Assembly: GCA_033063855.1 (NCBI GenBank)
Contig: CP093830.1
Coordinates: forward strand, 9,362,854 to 9,426,853
Direction: 5' to 3'
Source of the DNA: Smittia aterrima
Lineage: Eukaryota; Arthropoda; Insecta; Diptera; Chironomidae
DNA: 64,000 bases
The notes under the pieces were generated by a model. It was not told the DNA's origin. It saw only the letters and a program-made list of their open reading frames with translations, and searched no databases. A program made the translations under genes and the position numbers. Numbering within the stretch: position 1 is the first letter of the stretch; each line of letters starts with the position of its first letter. Positions 13,324 through 24,731 of this stretch are shown here, one piece after another.

Positions 13324-15561
13324 TTAATTTGATTTAAGATATTCAGCGTATTTGACTTGTTGCTGCTGTTGAAGCTTCGTCAGTTTCTTCTGCTGTCCTT
13401 TGCTGATCTCCTTCCCTTCGTTATCATGAGTAGGAAGACCGTTTTCATCAAATGCTGAGTATTTATCAGTTTGACTTCGGAACATATCAACAGGATTGAC
13501 TTTCATTTGTTCGAGTTTTTCCTTTTCTTTTTGACGTTGCAATTCGAGTTTCGCGAGCTGTTCGGCTTTCTTTTGTTCCTCGCGTTTTTTCTTATCTTCA
13601 CGTTCTCGCATCAAGACTTCACGATCGACAAGTTTGATGGCGGAAACACCTTCCTTATCTTCCAGTCGTACACTCAAGTTCGGAAGAACTTCATCACGAA
13701 GATCGTCGCACAATTGCAGGATTGCTGTGGCTTTCACATCACGGGCTTGCTCACGAACGACTTTGCGGAAATCAGCAAGAGCTGATAGATAAGGCATAAG
13801 AATTTCTTCTTTGTTACCAACTCCATTTCCACCAGAAATTGCAGGGAAACCAATCGATTTCTTCGGCTTTTGAATCGCTCCGAAAACTTCGAGCAGCTCA
13901 GTAATGAAAATTGCAATTTCTTCGAGCAACTGAACGTTAACTGTCGATTGATTGTCACGAATGTAAACATTGCAATAAGAAATGATTTCTCTGATTGCGT
14001 CAAGGGCAGACTTTGTATCAATGTTATCACACAATGCAGCATGAACTGACTTTCTGGCTTCAATAAACTTCTCGCTCAAATCCAAATCTTTTTGATTGAA
14101 CTTGACCATCTCGTCGCTCTTTCGCTGTCTTATCAAATCCTTGACATTCAAGAAGAATTCATTCAGGAACTTCTCAAAGCGAGTTGCTATCTCCATTGTG
14201 TTCGGGCCGTAGTCAAGCGTGTCCTTCCACGAGTGAAGAAGAAAAGCAAAACGGATTTGTGTCGCAGTGTGTTGCTTCAGAGCTTCCTTGATTGTGATGA
14301 AGTTCTTGAGAGACTTCGACATTTTGCAACCGGAGATTGTGAGATGTCCAGTGTGGAGGAAATATTTGACCCATCCACTTTCATCGTAATGAGCTTCACT
14401 TTGCGCAATTTCATTGTCGTGATGTGGGAACTTAAGATCAACACCACCCGTGTGAATGTCAAGATCACTTTTGAAGATTTCAGCAGCCATTGCACTGCAT
14501 TCGATGTGCCAGCCAGGTCTTCCAGCTCCCCAAGGACTGTCCCAGAATGGTTCACCAGCTTTACTATTCTTCCACAAAGCAAAATCATTTGGAGAACGCT
14601 TCTCCGTTCCTTTGTCTCCCGACAAGTCACCTTCGCCTTCTTGAAGTTGAGCAGTGTCTCCGAATGCTTCAGGCACGAGTTTAGCGTAATGATGCTTTTG
14701 AGATGCATCGAACTTTGAGACTTCAAAGTAAACTGAGCCGTTCGACACGTAGCCATATCCGTTGGCAATGATTTTCTCGATGAAAGTTATAATTTCTGGA
14801 ACGTATTCAGTGACTCTTGTCAGAACATTCGGAGGAAGAACGTTGAGAGCCTCCATATCATTGTTATATTCGTTCTCCCAGAATCTTGTAAGATTCTCAC
14901 AGATTTTCTTATCGTTCACAGTTGCTCCAAGCTTTGCGTCGAGCCAATCGCAAACAGGAGACTTTGCGACGTCTTGAAGATGTAATCTTGCTTGACCGAT
15001 TGCGTTGTCATCCTTTGATTCAATTGCTTTCATAAGATTATCAACAGCCAGCGTCACACCGGCAATGATCTTGTCCATCATATCCTGCTTGTCTTTATCT
15101 TTATTCTCAAGCGCTTTCTCACGAAACGAAGCCATCGAAACAGCGACATCATCAATAAATTGCTCTAGCGACGGTTGCTTGTTGATATACTCATCGAACA
15201 AATAATTTTGCCTTGCTCGTCTGATAATCTTATCGTCGATGTCAGTTATGTTCATGACGAAATGGATTTGGTATCCAAAGTAATCAGCTAGGACACGTCG
15301 AAGAATATCAAAGGAAATGTAGGAACGAGCATGACCCATATGACTCGCGTCGTAGACAGTTGGACCTAGAAGTGGATTTCCCCTTGTTAGTCATTACATT
15401 TTCTGATGAAACGTGTGATGAAACTTACCGCAAGAATACCATTTGACGATATTTCCATCTTGGGGCACAAAAACTTCTTTCTTCCTTGTTAGACTGTTGA
15501 AGAGCTTCAGTTTAGGTCCAGTCTCTGTTGGAACTTTCCAATCTTGTTGCTTTCTTGCCAT
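13324..15561 (-). CDS. CARS1: Cysteinyl-tRNA synthetase, cytoplasmic
   Basis: Class I aminoacyl-tRNA synthetase that charges tRNA-Cys. Two exons, 15561-15429 and 15365-13324, encode 724 residues, close to the animal cytosolic enzyme. The intron falls inside the conserved CGPTVYD motif (CG then PTVYD). The HIGH-type signature reads SHMGHAR and the KMSKS loop reads KMSKSLKNF. Zinc-binding Cys/His positions are visible in [16 protein letters not shown] and [10 protein letters not shown]. The C-terminal part is a long Lys/Glu/Gln-rich helical extension typical of eukaryotic CysRS, ending in a short Gln run. The start ATG lies just before a basic segment ([12 protein letters not shown]), matching the family. 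TMEM17 is next upstream on the same strand, with its stop 191 bases away. Confidence 0.96.
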
Positions 15562-15707
15562 TGAAAATAAATAAATTCACTTGTCGCGTTAATTCTCGTT
15601 TTGATGACGACCGCAGTTTACCATGAATTCAACCTCAGTTTGCCAAATGAGAAGCGGAGTCGAATTTTCAGAGACTTCTCAAGAAATAGATTTTATGCTT
15701 TAATTAA

Positions 15708-15713
15708 TTTATT
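15708..15713 (-). terminator. Poly(A) signal of the TMEM17-like gene
   Basis: AATAAA on the minus strand about 40 bases past the stop at 15753. Confidence 0.55.
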
Positions 15714-15752
15714 AAGGACTAAGTATGAAAACCACTAAATATAAAAAGTTAT

Positions 15753-16273
15753 TTAGTGCAATTTGTTATCGTTACTGTACATCATCTGAAATTGTAAACT
15801 TCTCTCGCGAAGTGATCGACGGATGATGATAAAGTTGAAGAGAATTTCTATAGGCAGAAGAAGAAGTTGAATTGATTGCACAAGGAGTGAGATGCGCCAG
15901 AAGGAATCATAAAGTGACAAAAGCAGATAAAGATGAATCGGAAGCTCGACGAAAGTTGTGAGGATTAAGAAACCGGCGAGGTCAAGAACCTGAAAGATCA
16001 ATTAAACTTCGGTCAGTTGCTTTGATTAAGGAACTTTCAGCTTACATTATTCCCAAGATTTCCTGAATATCCTAAATAAATTCTCAATCCTTCAACAGGA
16101 CAACCAATGACAAAGCAGAGCAAAGGGAAGTCCAAAGAAGTGAAAAACGATTCCAATCTGTAGTAGAGGACGATGTATGTTGAAATGATCCACGCTATGC
16201 TGCTGTACAAGTTGATGAACAGAAATATTTGATTAACGAGCTTAAGTTGATAATTTGATTCCTTCTGCCACAT
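15753..16273 (-). CDS. Tmem17: TMEM17-like transition-zone membrane protein
   Basis: In animals TMEM17 belongs to the MKS module of the ciliary transition zone, a barrier at the base of cilia. Two exons, 16273-16046 and 15989-15753, encode 154 residues, shorter than vertebrate TMEM17 mainly at the N-terminus. Four hydrophobic segments are visible. The best family marker is the run LRIYLGYSGNLGN followed, across the intron, by DLAGFLILTTFVELP, which resembles the TMEM17 rather than the TMEM216 version of this motif. In insects cilia occur only in sensory neurons and sperm, so expression would be expected there; that is inference. TMEM216 or another related tetraspan protein is the alternative. 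An extra upstream coding exon cannot be excluded. Confidence 0.8.
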
Positions 16274-17523
16274 TTTAAGTTGTTTTCAAACTGAAACCAT
16301 GGCAACTTCGTTCGAGACAAAACAAATTTGAGTTTGATTTTCAATTTTATTTTCCGTTAAATAGAACTTCTTGTTTATTTCTCTCTAAAATGCACAGTTT
16401 AATTCAGTAAGTTTCATCAGTTTGTTGTAAATTTCATTGTTCAATCGAAATTTTAAACATTTTCTCCAATTTTCTATTGCGAGTGGAAAATGCTTTCAGT
16501 TGATATTCAATGAAAAATTAAGTTGCATAAAGCTTTAAAGGGAACACTGAAGTCTATGACAGGAATAGTCAAGAAGTCAGCGTGTGTGGAGAACAGGGAA
16601 TTTATTATTTTATTCAACTACAATTTCTCTTCTAAACTTGGTGTACAATAATCAATTTCCTTAAACTTTCTTGTGTGATTTTTCCAAAACAGAAGTGAGA
16701 GATAGAACAATCTGAACTTTTAATTTTTACAAGTCTTCAAAGACGTCAAACACATCACGCACGTTTCAACCCAAAATTTAGCTTTTAAAGAAAAGTTCTG
16801 GTTACTTGGTTTGTTCTGTTCGGATGAAGTTAAGCTAAACTACAAAGGAAAGTTGGTCAATAGTCTCATCAAGATAAGGTTTGGACTCATGCGTGACGGA
16901 AATATTCAACTTTTCTTTTTACCCCAAAATTGATCAGGATATGTGCAAACTACAATCGAATTGGAAAGGAAAATGACATTTGTCGAACTTATAAATTGAA
17001 AATATATCCAAAATAATTGAGAATATTCTTTGAGAAATGCTCAAACTTTCAGTTGATTTCTAATCTTACGTTTAGAGATTTCCTAAAGTTTTCTCAAAGA
17101 ATTTGTTTCTTTAACAAAAAGAAAAATTCACTTTAGTGTTATGCACAACATTAATTTTAAATCTAATAAATACTTTTTTCAGAACTTTCTTTCTTAACGA
17201 AAATCACAATAAATGTAAAGATTTGTGTTAGAAGGAGGCGAAAGATACGACGAAACAAAAAGTTCGCTTTTTGAGTATGGCCAACATTTCACAAGCGCGC
17301 CAAAAACAATTTTCACATAATTAAATTACTTTTAGTGAATAAAAAATTCAAAATTGCTGAGATTGCAAATAGTACTTTCGAATAATATTTAAAGGATTTC
17401 CTCTTCTTGCTGTTGAAGCAGAGAGTTGCTCAATTACGTTACGTCACTGGTGAACAACTCACTACTTTGCGGTATTTTCTTTACATGAACAAATCAGGCG
17501 ATCTTGTTGAAGGTTTGAATACG
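16274..17523. other. Intergenic stretch upstream of TMEM17 and downstream of SNX27
   Basis: About 1.25 kb that must contain the TMEM17 promoter and the SNX27 3' UTR. No coding signal was seen. AT-rich with several poly(A)/poly(T) runs. Confidence 0.6.
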
Positions 17524-20377
17524 TTATTCGCCTGTGTCGTCCCACTTGCGTTCTTCCATTATTCTATCAAAGCAATCGGCCATGAAAGCATGATAGGGAG
17601 TGAATACTTTCACCCATCTCGGTGGCTTCTGATTCGATCGACTGTATTGAAAGCAAAAGCACATTGACTCTTCGTCACTTTCGTATCGTGTGATTGTGTC
17701 CCATGGCAAATCGACGGTCTGCTGCTCAAGCTTTCCATCTTCAAGACAAGCATGTAGTCTGAAACTAGAGATTCCCACAGCAGCTATCACGTGTCCATCC
17801 TTTCTGCTATCACAAGCGCAGTGCGGAAATACTATGTCGCCATATCCAGGTAAAGTCCTTGCGAGTTCTAAGTATTCAGTAGGTTTTCCTTCCTGCAAAG
17901 CTTTCAGCTCGTATAGTCGTGCATCTGCTCTCACATTGCCACGATTGACTTCGTCGATTGCTTGATAGAAAATGAACTTTGCTGCTTGTTCTCCGATTGG
18001 CAAAGAAAGTTCTCTGTTGATAGAGAACAGCCAACGACGAACGCAGAGACAAGTTGAACTGCTGGTACTGTAATTGTTGACGTAGAGTTGGTGAGGAAGT
18101 TCCATTGGCTGAAGCTTCCTCTCAAAGCCGTACTCGACAATCTCAAAGAGATAAAAATACTGTTGGGTGTACGACGTGAAGTTGGCTTTCTGCACAAGCT
18201 GTTCCCACACTTGTTGAGCGTTCGACGACTTTCGCACTGACACTGTTACAACTTCACGGTCTGGCAACATGATTTTAATGTCAACACCAGCTGAGATATC
18301 ATCTTCTGAATCTGTTAGAAACTCTTGAACCGCTTCGCTTTCAGCGATTACTCGGACGGCACAAACCTTCTCTAAATATTGTTCAAGCCCACGGCGTCGA
18401 GCGTCCAGCTGTTGTTCACTCAGTTGAAATGGCCATTTGCCCGGTAACTTCGGGAAAGTAAATCCTATGAACTCTTTCTTTAGAGTTGCGTGGAGATTCG
18501 AGAATTCACGATAGCGTCGCGAGCATAGTTGTCGTCCAGCCATGTGAATTGAGAAAACAACGTACTTCTCGCCGTTGCGTGTAATGATATTGTAATCGGG
18601 AATGCTGATTGGCAACGATCGTTTTTCGCTGTAATCGATGTAGGAATATCCTCCAGAGTCTTCAGTAGGTTCCAGACGATCTGCTTCTTGAGCAGTTACC
18701 GAAATAACTGTCAGAGTTAAGCTGTCACCTCCAGACTTGATTAAATCGACGACTTGCTTGTGAGTTGCTCCCTCAACATTTACGCCATTGCTAAAATAAA
18801 CAAAAGGAGATTTTAATATTACGTTTCATTTCATTCAGGTAAGTTTTCAACTCTTCTTCAATCTCAAAATCAACTTCCTCGCAAAGGTAAGAGGAAAATA
18901 AACTTCTCTGCATTTTATAACACAATTTGCACAATGAAAATCTTTCTTAATTTCAAGATATTTCAGTGAACTGCCAACAGCGAGTTTCGTTATCAGCGTT
19001 CTATTTACTTTTCCCTCTCGCTTTTCGTTTGTCATATCACATGCAACAGAAAATCACGGGGAAATGTGAATGGAAGTTATGCGAGTTAACGAACGTTTTC
19101 CCACGAATTTTCCCATTGAAAGTCAAATATAAATGCAAAAACGTGATGTCATACTGCAATTGAAACTTCATGACTGTCTGAAGATAACAAACAAACGTTT
19201 TAATTCTAAACGTGGGTTGTCGTCGCTTTTAGCGTCTCAAATTCCTTTAAAAGATTTGAGCAAATTCTAAGGAAACGCTTGGGGTTTGACGGATGGAAAT
19301 GTGATTGCGAACAAATAAATAGAAATGAAAAGCTTGAAACTGACTGAATTTCTCGTATAATAAACATAATTATCAAGTGGGAGTGATGGCAAATGTAATT
19401 AGCGTGGCTTCAGACGTCATTTTTCTGAAGGAATCACATTACCAAATCCTTCGCTTTCTTGTTTCGCACAAACTCGTTTCTTAAAAGATTGAAAGCAGAT
19501 TTGAAACGTTTTATAACCCGTCGCACTTGAACTATCGTTAAACAGAAGAAAATATTAGCAATGCAACGTCAGATAACCATTTAGCGCCGGTCATTATCTC
19601 AACCACTCGAGCCACTATCGAATGACTCATTCCCCATCCGGTTTTAAATTCGAGAAGAATTGCTATTGCTGATTCATTACATTCTAAGGAGCAGGTATTT
19701 CCATTCAATCACTTTCACGACGCCGAATACGTTAATGGATCGAAAAGAAACGTCAAGACTCGAATATTGATTTTCTTGTTCACTTCAATATTTTTTTTTC
19801 TTTGCACAAGAAGAACGAAAGAAAGAAACTTTTTCACTTTAAGTTTTTGATTACTCACACTTCGAGGATCCTGTCTCCTTTTCTGATTCCTGCTCTTTCA
19901 GCCGAGCCATTTTCGAGAATTGCCGACACATGCTGCAGAGGCGCATAGAGCTCTCCGTTTATCGATTTTAGTTGCCCGCCAGCTGGAACAGGAAAAATTG
20001 AATTAATGGACGATGAAGTTAGAAATGGAACTAAAGAGCTTTTGTGCTCGTTTCGTTTTGAAACACTTATAATAGTCGAAGGACTCTCACAGGAGACACG
20101 TCACTGTCCATAAAATGGAGCAAATGGTACAAAATCCATAAAATATTTACGACACTTTTAATCTGATCAGTTCAGATCAGTACTCACCAGATATCTGCCC
20201 CCGAACATTAAAACCAAATCCAGACTGATCTTTTATTATTCTGATTGTTTTGGGCTGCCGAATTCCGTCGTCCGTTTGTTCGCGTTTGTTATTTTGCATA
20301 ATCGTTGTTGAAGTTTGGGAAATTTGCGTTTTTTGCTGCTCAATCAGCTTTGCATTGTTTTGGATTAAATTTGCCAT
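17524..20377 (-). CDS. Snx27: Sorting nexin 27 (PDZ-PX-FERM)
   Basis: Endosomal cargo adaptor that recycles PDZ-ligand receptors through retromer. Three exons, 20377-20188, 19982-19859 and 18790-17524, encode 526 residues, similar to vertebrate SNX27. The PDZ domain spans exons 1-3: carboxylate-binding loop SGFGFNVRG, then [18 protein letters not shown] and [17 protein letters not shown]. The PX domain follows at about residues 155-265 ([32 protein letters not shown]). The C-terminal FERM-like lobe carries [15 protein letters not shown] and [13 protein letters not shown]. The start ATG lies about 45 codons before the PDZ core, in a Gln/Asn-rich leader. The PDZ exon joins restore Gly-Ala (G|CT) and Val (GT|C) codons. 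The C-terminus stops a few residues earlier than the vertebrate protein. Confidence 0.95.
18791..19858. other. SNX27 intron 2
   Basis: A 1.07 kb intron, long for this locus, between the second PDZ exon and the PX exon. It contains a T-rich run near 19790. No nested coding gene was found in it. Confidence 0.6.
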
Positions 20378-20927
20378 TTTTCCACGACTTTCCGCGCACT
20401 TGTCATTCCTTTAACATTTCTCGCTACTTTCAATTTCGGGCTGAAAGACGTAAAACACTAAATTTGATTTTCTACGAAAATATTATTTGAGACAAGTCAA
20501 CTCGATTATCCGATGTTATCGACAAGACAAGCTCGTTTGAAGTTCTCTTCGTTTAAACTTCATTTAAATGATAAATTGACGTTAAAAAACATTCCAAAGT
20601 AGAACTCATCAAATTTATGATCATGAACAGCAGAAAAGTAAAGCCTTGAGCTTCTTAATCTTATTCCAAGATTGAACTTCAAAATATTTAATCTATTTCA
20701 ATTCAATTAGCTAACGCGACAATCTTATCGTCAAACTTGTTCAATTGACTTCTGTTAATAAGCCATCAATTCGATTTATTCCGAAAGCTGATAAAAATAC
20801 TTCTGAGTAATACATCTAAAGTAGGAAATGATACTTTAGTGGTGCTGGGCTGATAAAATGTTTAGAATAAAAGCAGAAATTTTTTGTTCCATAGATTCAT
20901 TAATCAAAGTGATTTTAAAACGAAAAG
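20378..20927. promoter_or_regulatory. Divergent intergenic region, SNX27 / serine protease homologue
   Basis: Separates the SNX27 start (minus) from the protease-homologue start (plus). No other coding signal. Both promoters are expected here, but no core element was pinned down. Confidence 0.45.
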
Positions 20928-21806
20928 ATGTATAGTCAATTAGTTCTGCTGTTAGCTGTTGTCGCAGTTGCTTTTGCAACTCGTAAGACACTTGAGTTTA
21001 TTTTTGAACAAGTGAATTAATCAAAAAAAATATTTCCAGCGATTGTCGAACTTGATGTTGAAGGAAGAGCAGTTGGAGGAGTTGGTGTCACACTCGGTCA
21101 AGTTCCTTTCATGGCATCTTTGAGATCCTTCGTTGGAAATGTGCATTTCTGTGGTGGCAGCATTCTTACCAACAGATGGATCTTGACAACTGCTCAATGT
21201 ACTTTGGGCCGCGAATTGAACTCGATGAACGTTGTCGTTGGAAGTGTTACTTTGAACGCCGGTGGAGTTACTTACAGATCATCAAATGTTACGCAACATC
21301 CAATGTTTGATGTCCAAACTCTCGTTTTCGAGTAAGACTTTAAATTCTTTACCCTTTCAATTTCTACAAATTTTTTTCTCCACAGTGTCTCCCTTGTTCA
21401 AACCGCCACAGTTATCGCTTTCACTACCAACATTCAAACAGTCGCAATTAGCCCAAATATTATTGCTGGTGGAATTTTAGCTCAAGTTAGCGGATGGGGT
21501 AGTAGTTCTCAATCAGGAGGAGCTGCTCCAAACAATTTGCAACGTTTGTCGACTACAACTATCTCAAATGCTGAATGCAGTGATAGACACTCATCTCAGA
21601 ACTTGAACAGAATCAACGCAAACAAAATTTGTGTCTTCACTAGAACTGCTGAAGGAACTTGCTTCGGAGACGAAGGAGGAGCTTTGATTATTGGCGGTCA
21701 AATCGTTGGATTGTTAAGCTGGCAGGTTCCTTGCGCTGTTGGTCATCCAGATGTCTTCGAACGTATCACAGCTTCACGTTTGTGGATTCAAAGCAGAATT
21801 GCTTAA
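20928..21806 (+). CDS. Secreted chymotrypsin-fold protein lacking catalytic His and Ser (serine protease homologue)
   Basis: Three exons, 20928-20982, 21040-21331 and 21386-21806, encode 255 residues. Exon 1 is a signal peptide (LVLLLAVVAVAFA). A short propeptide leads to GRAVGG, a trypsin-type activation site like R|IVGG. The fold markers are present: FCGGSILTNRWILT, the DVSLV that carries the catalytic Asp (its codon is split by intron 2), VSGWGSS, and a C-terminal helix RLWIQSRIA. Two of the triad residues are changed: the TAAHC motif reads TTAQC (His to Gln), and GDSGGP reads GDEGGA (Ser to Glu). The frame is intact and splice sites are good, so this looks like a functional non-catalytic homologue rather than a decayed gene. 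Insect homologues of this kind act as cofactors in immune cascades or in the gut; which applies here is not visible. AATAAA lies 23 bases past the stop. Confidence 0.92.
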
Positions 21807-21828
21807 AATTCTGAAAAGACAATTTTGA

Positions 21829-21834
21829 AATAAA
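21829..21834 (+). terminator. Poly(A) signal of the serine protease homologue
   Basis: AATAAA directly downstream of the TAA stop at 21804-21806. Confidence 0.65.
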
Positions 21835-21839
21835 TTTCG

Positions 21840-24731
21840 ATGATTGAATCTGAAAGCAAATCAATGAAATGAAAAAGAAATCAATGAATATTTCTTATTT
21901 TTTATTCTCTCAATGTAAGAAGCTTTTGTCATTAATTATCATCATTTAAACATTAAGAGGGACTCTCGAGTTTTTTTACAGCTCTTCTTCTTTACCATTT
22001 TCGCTAGTTTGGAAAGGGATTTGTTATTTGGAAATAATGCAAGAGCGATTTTCTCAGATGCATGAACTTTTCATCGAGTGGAACGCTTGTTTGTACTTAA
22101 GTAAACTTCCTGTTCCTTCAAGCTTCTCGAGCTCTTCTCATCCCCTCAAAGAAAGTTTTATATTTCATTTTTTAAATGTGCTAGATGTTGGAGATTCTTT
22201 TGTAAGTAAAGCGCATTTTTTTTTACATGGAAAAGAGAAAAACTTAAAAGCGATTGCTGGAAGTTTCACAATATGGCAGTTGGATAAGGTTAATCTGAAT
22301 ATTTCATTTTTTCTTATATGGTTTAACATTTAATCCACTGTTGTCTAAGATTTTGAGAAAAGCTTGGAGAGAATCATAAACCTTCGTCTCTCGATCTTTA
22401 AGATTATAAAGTTTTTCTAAGGATTAAAAGTTTTTTTAAAGCGAAGGAGAGCTTTTCAATTTTTGTTAAAGTTTCTAAGTGTGAGAGACGAAATTTATGA
22501 ATTCTCCCCTTTTTGTCAGAAAAACTTGGGATTATTGCGACAGCTGAGATTCTAGCAATTTTTTTTACGGAAAAACTATTCTAAGTTCTCTTCAAAAGTT
22601 ACATTCAAATATATAAACTTTGTTTCTTTTCGGTCGAAAAGCTTTCGTCTCGGTAAAAAAAGAATTTCCAACTTTTCCTGTCTTGTCAAACTTTTCTCAT
22701 GAAGCTCTGGCTGTCGACTAATTTCAAAAGCTATCTTTAGATCGCCAGCCAAATGACAACCTACTCATGACAATTTAAGGCGACACCTCCTTGAATCCAA
22801 ATCAAGCGAATTTCAGCGAAACAAATGCAGAGTTTATCATAATAATTTATTTTCTCTTCTTTATTTTCTAATAAAAACGACAAAAATTAAAACGAAAGCT
22901 CAATTGAAAAAGAAGCTAATGATTCGTCAAATAATACAAAATCAGATTAATTAATGAATTGTGTGCAGAGCTCTACGATGCTTTAAGCGCTCGCCAAAAC
23001 TCGTTGATACGAAATGGGAGAATCAAATCGATCTCAAGTGAATTGACGAGCTTTTGATTAAACTTAGTCGACTTTAAAAGTGAAAAAGCATTAAATACTA
23101 AATTTACACTGGCGCTTGAAACATTCTTTACTTTCGAACACGTTCGTTTTGAGGATCGGGGTGATCCGATAAAAAAAACCTTAGAAATGTTTTAAGAGCT
23201 TTTAAGCTTCACGATCACCCGCGTAACCAAATAAAGTTTCTGAAAGTTCTTCAGTTGATAAGATCATAATTTTCAAAACGTGAAAAACATGAATCAACTT
23301 TTGGTTTCTATCTTGTTTAGGAATCAAAGTTTCTCTTCTGAATGAAATGAAATTTGACGGCGAATCATTTAACTGACCAGTGAAAGTTTTTCTTTTAATG
23401 CGAGAGGCGAATAGTACATTTTTCTTTAGCTTAATCTTTTTTTTTATTATAAATAGCAACTCTTTCTTCTTCTTCAGCGTCGTCCTTTAAAATTTTTTAA
23501 ATAATATTTCTTCTTTCTCATTTTAAGATTAAACTTTATCATAGATTTTTTTGTTTTTTAAATGTAGCATTAAGCGAAAACATGCTCCGATTGAAAGACT
23601 TTCCTTTTGCCATAAATAGGATTGAATTACAAACTTTTTTCATTTGATTTTTTTTTTAGAAAAATAAATTTTAAATAACATCATTTTTGTTCCAGGTCGT
23701 GCGTGCGTCTTCAGGGTGCGATCGCCACACTTTCCAATCGAGTTTTCTTGCTTCGGGTCCAGAATGATGAAAAGTTTCGCTTTCGTTTTTTGTTTCAAAT
23801 TATTTTTCTCTTCGTGGGTGTTAATGGTTGTTACATGTGTCGTGTCATTAAATGTTTTTATTCTCTTCTGATGTGCTTTGTTATTGACATTTCGTTAGGC
23901 CGAGGAGCGCAAGCTGCTCTCCAAGGCAACGTACCTATGCACCACTTTGCTTTTTTAAAAACATTAACTTTTAGCGTTTCTTTCTAATTTTAATTTTCAA
24001 TATTTTCTGTTTAACTGAAATTAAAGGAAAAGGAATCAAATTATAAAACTTTTGTTCGATGATAAGTTTCAGGTTAATTGCGTGCAGCATAGCCAATTAG
24101 TTGTCAAATATCTCAGTCGAAGATCGCAAATCAATAAATTGTGCGATCTTCTCTTGAGTTTTTACTTTAATTTTAAGGATTTGTAATGAATTCGTCAGGT
24201 CAATTATATTTTGCGATTAAACTGACAAATCATTCCAAAACAATTTTTACTTGCACTTTAAGCTTTCGTTAAGCAACTTAGTATTAAAAAAGGTATAAAA
24301 CTTGCCAATTTCATTTATGATCATGCATTTCTCCTTCACCCGAAGCAACCACTTAAACCTTAGTTAAACTAATAAGAAACAAATTACATGTTGACTAAGA
24401 CAAACTGCGCTAGACTGTCTGAGAGCTGCGCAAGACATTTTGAAAAACTAAAAGCGAAAACACTAAAATTATTTGGTCACTATTGCAAATCTTCCCCGTT
24501 CGTAAACTGATTGTTGTGTCTGTCTGTTGTTGGATGAATACTGTGCGACACATTCTGGACTCATCGGCAGTTGGTTGATGTATTTTTTAACAAATTAAAT
24601 TATCATTCAAAAAATAACAGAAAACTAAAATAAAAGCTTATTGCTGACAATCCACGTTCCGTTCTAATACATTTCACAAAGTACTTCAATCACCACCGAA
24701 AAGAATCAAACTCAAACTGCAACTCCGATGC
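21840..24731. other. Noncoding stretch downstream of the protease homologue and of beta-spectrin
   Basis: About 2.9 kb between two convergent genes. The part nearest 24731 is presumably beta-spectrin 3' UTR. Open frames here are short, without recognisable domains or splice partners. Long T and A runs are frequent (for example near 22210, 22560, 23440 and 23650). Confidence 0.6.

Noticed and set aside
14092..14718. 208-codon plus-strand frame opposite cysteinyl-tRNA synthetase
   Set aside because: Shadow of the synthetase reading frame; no independent homology.
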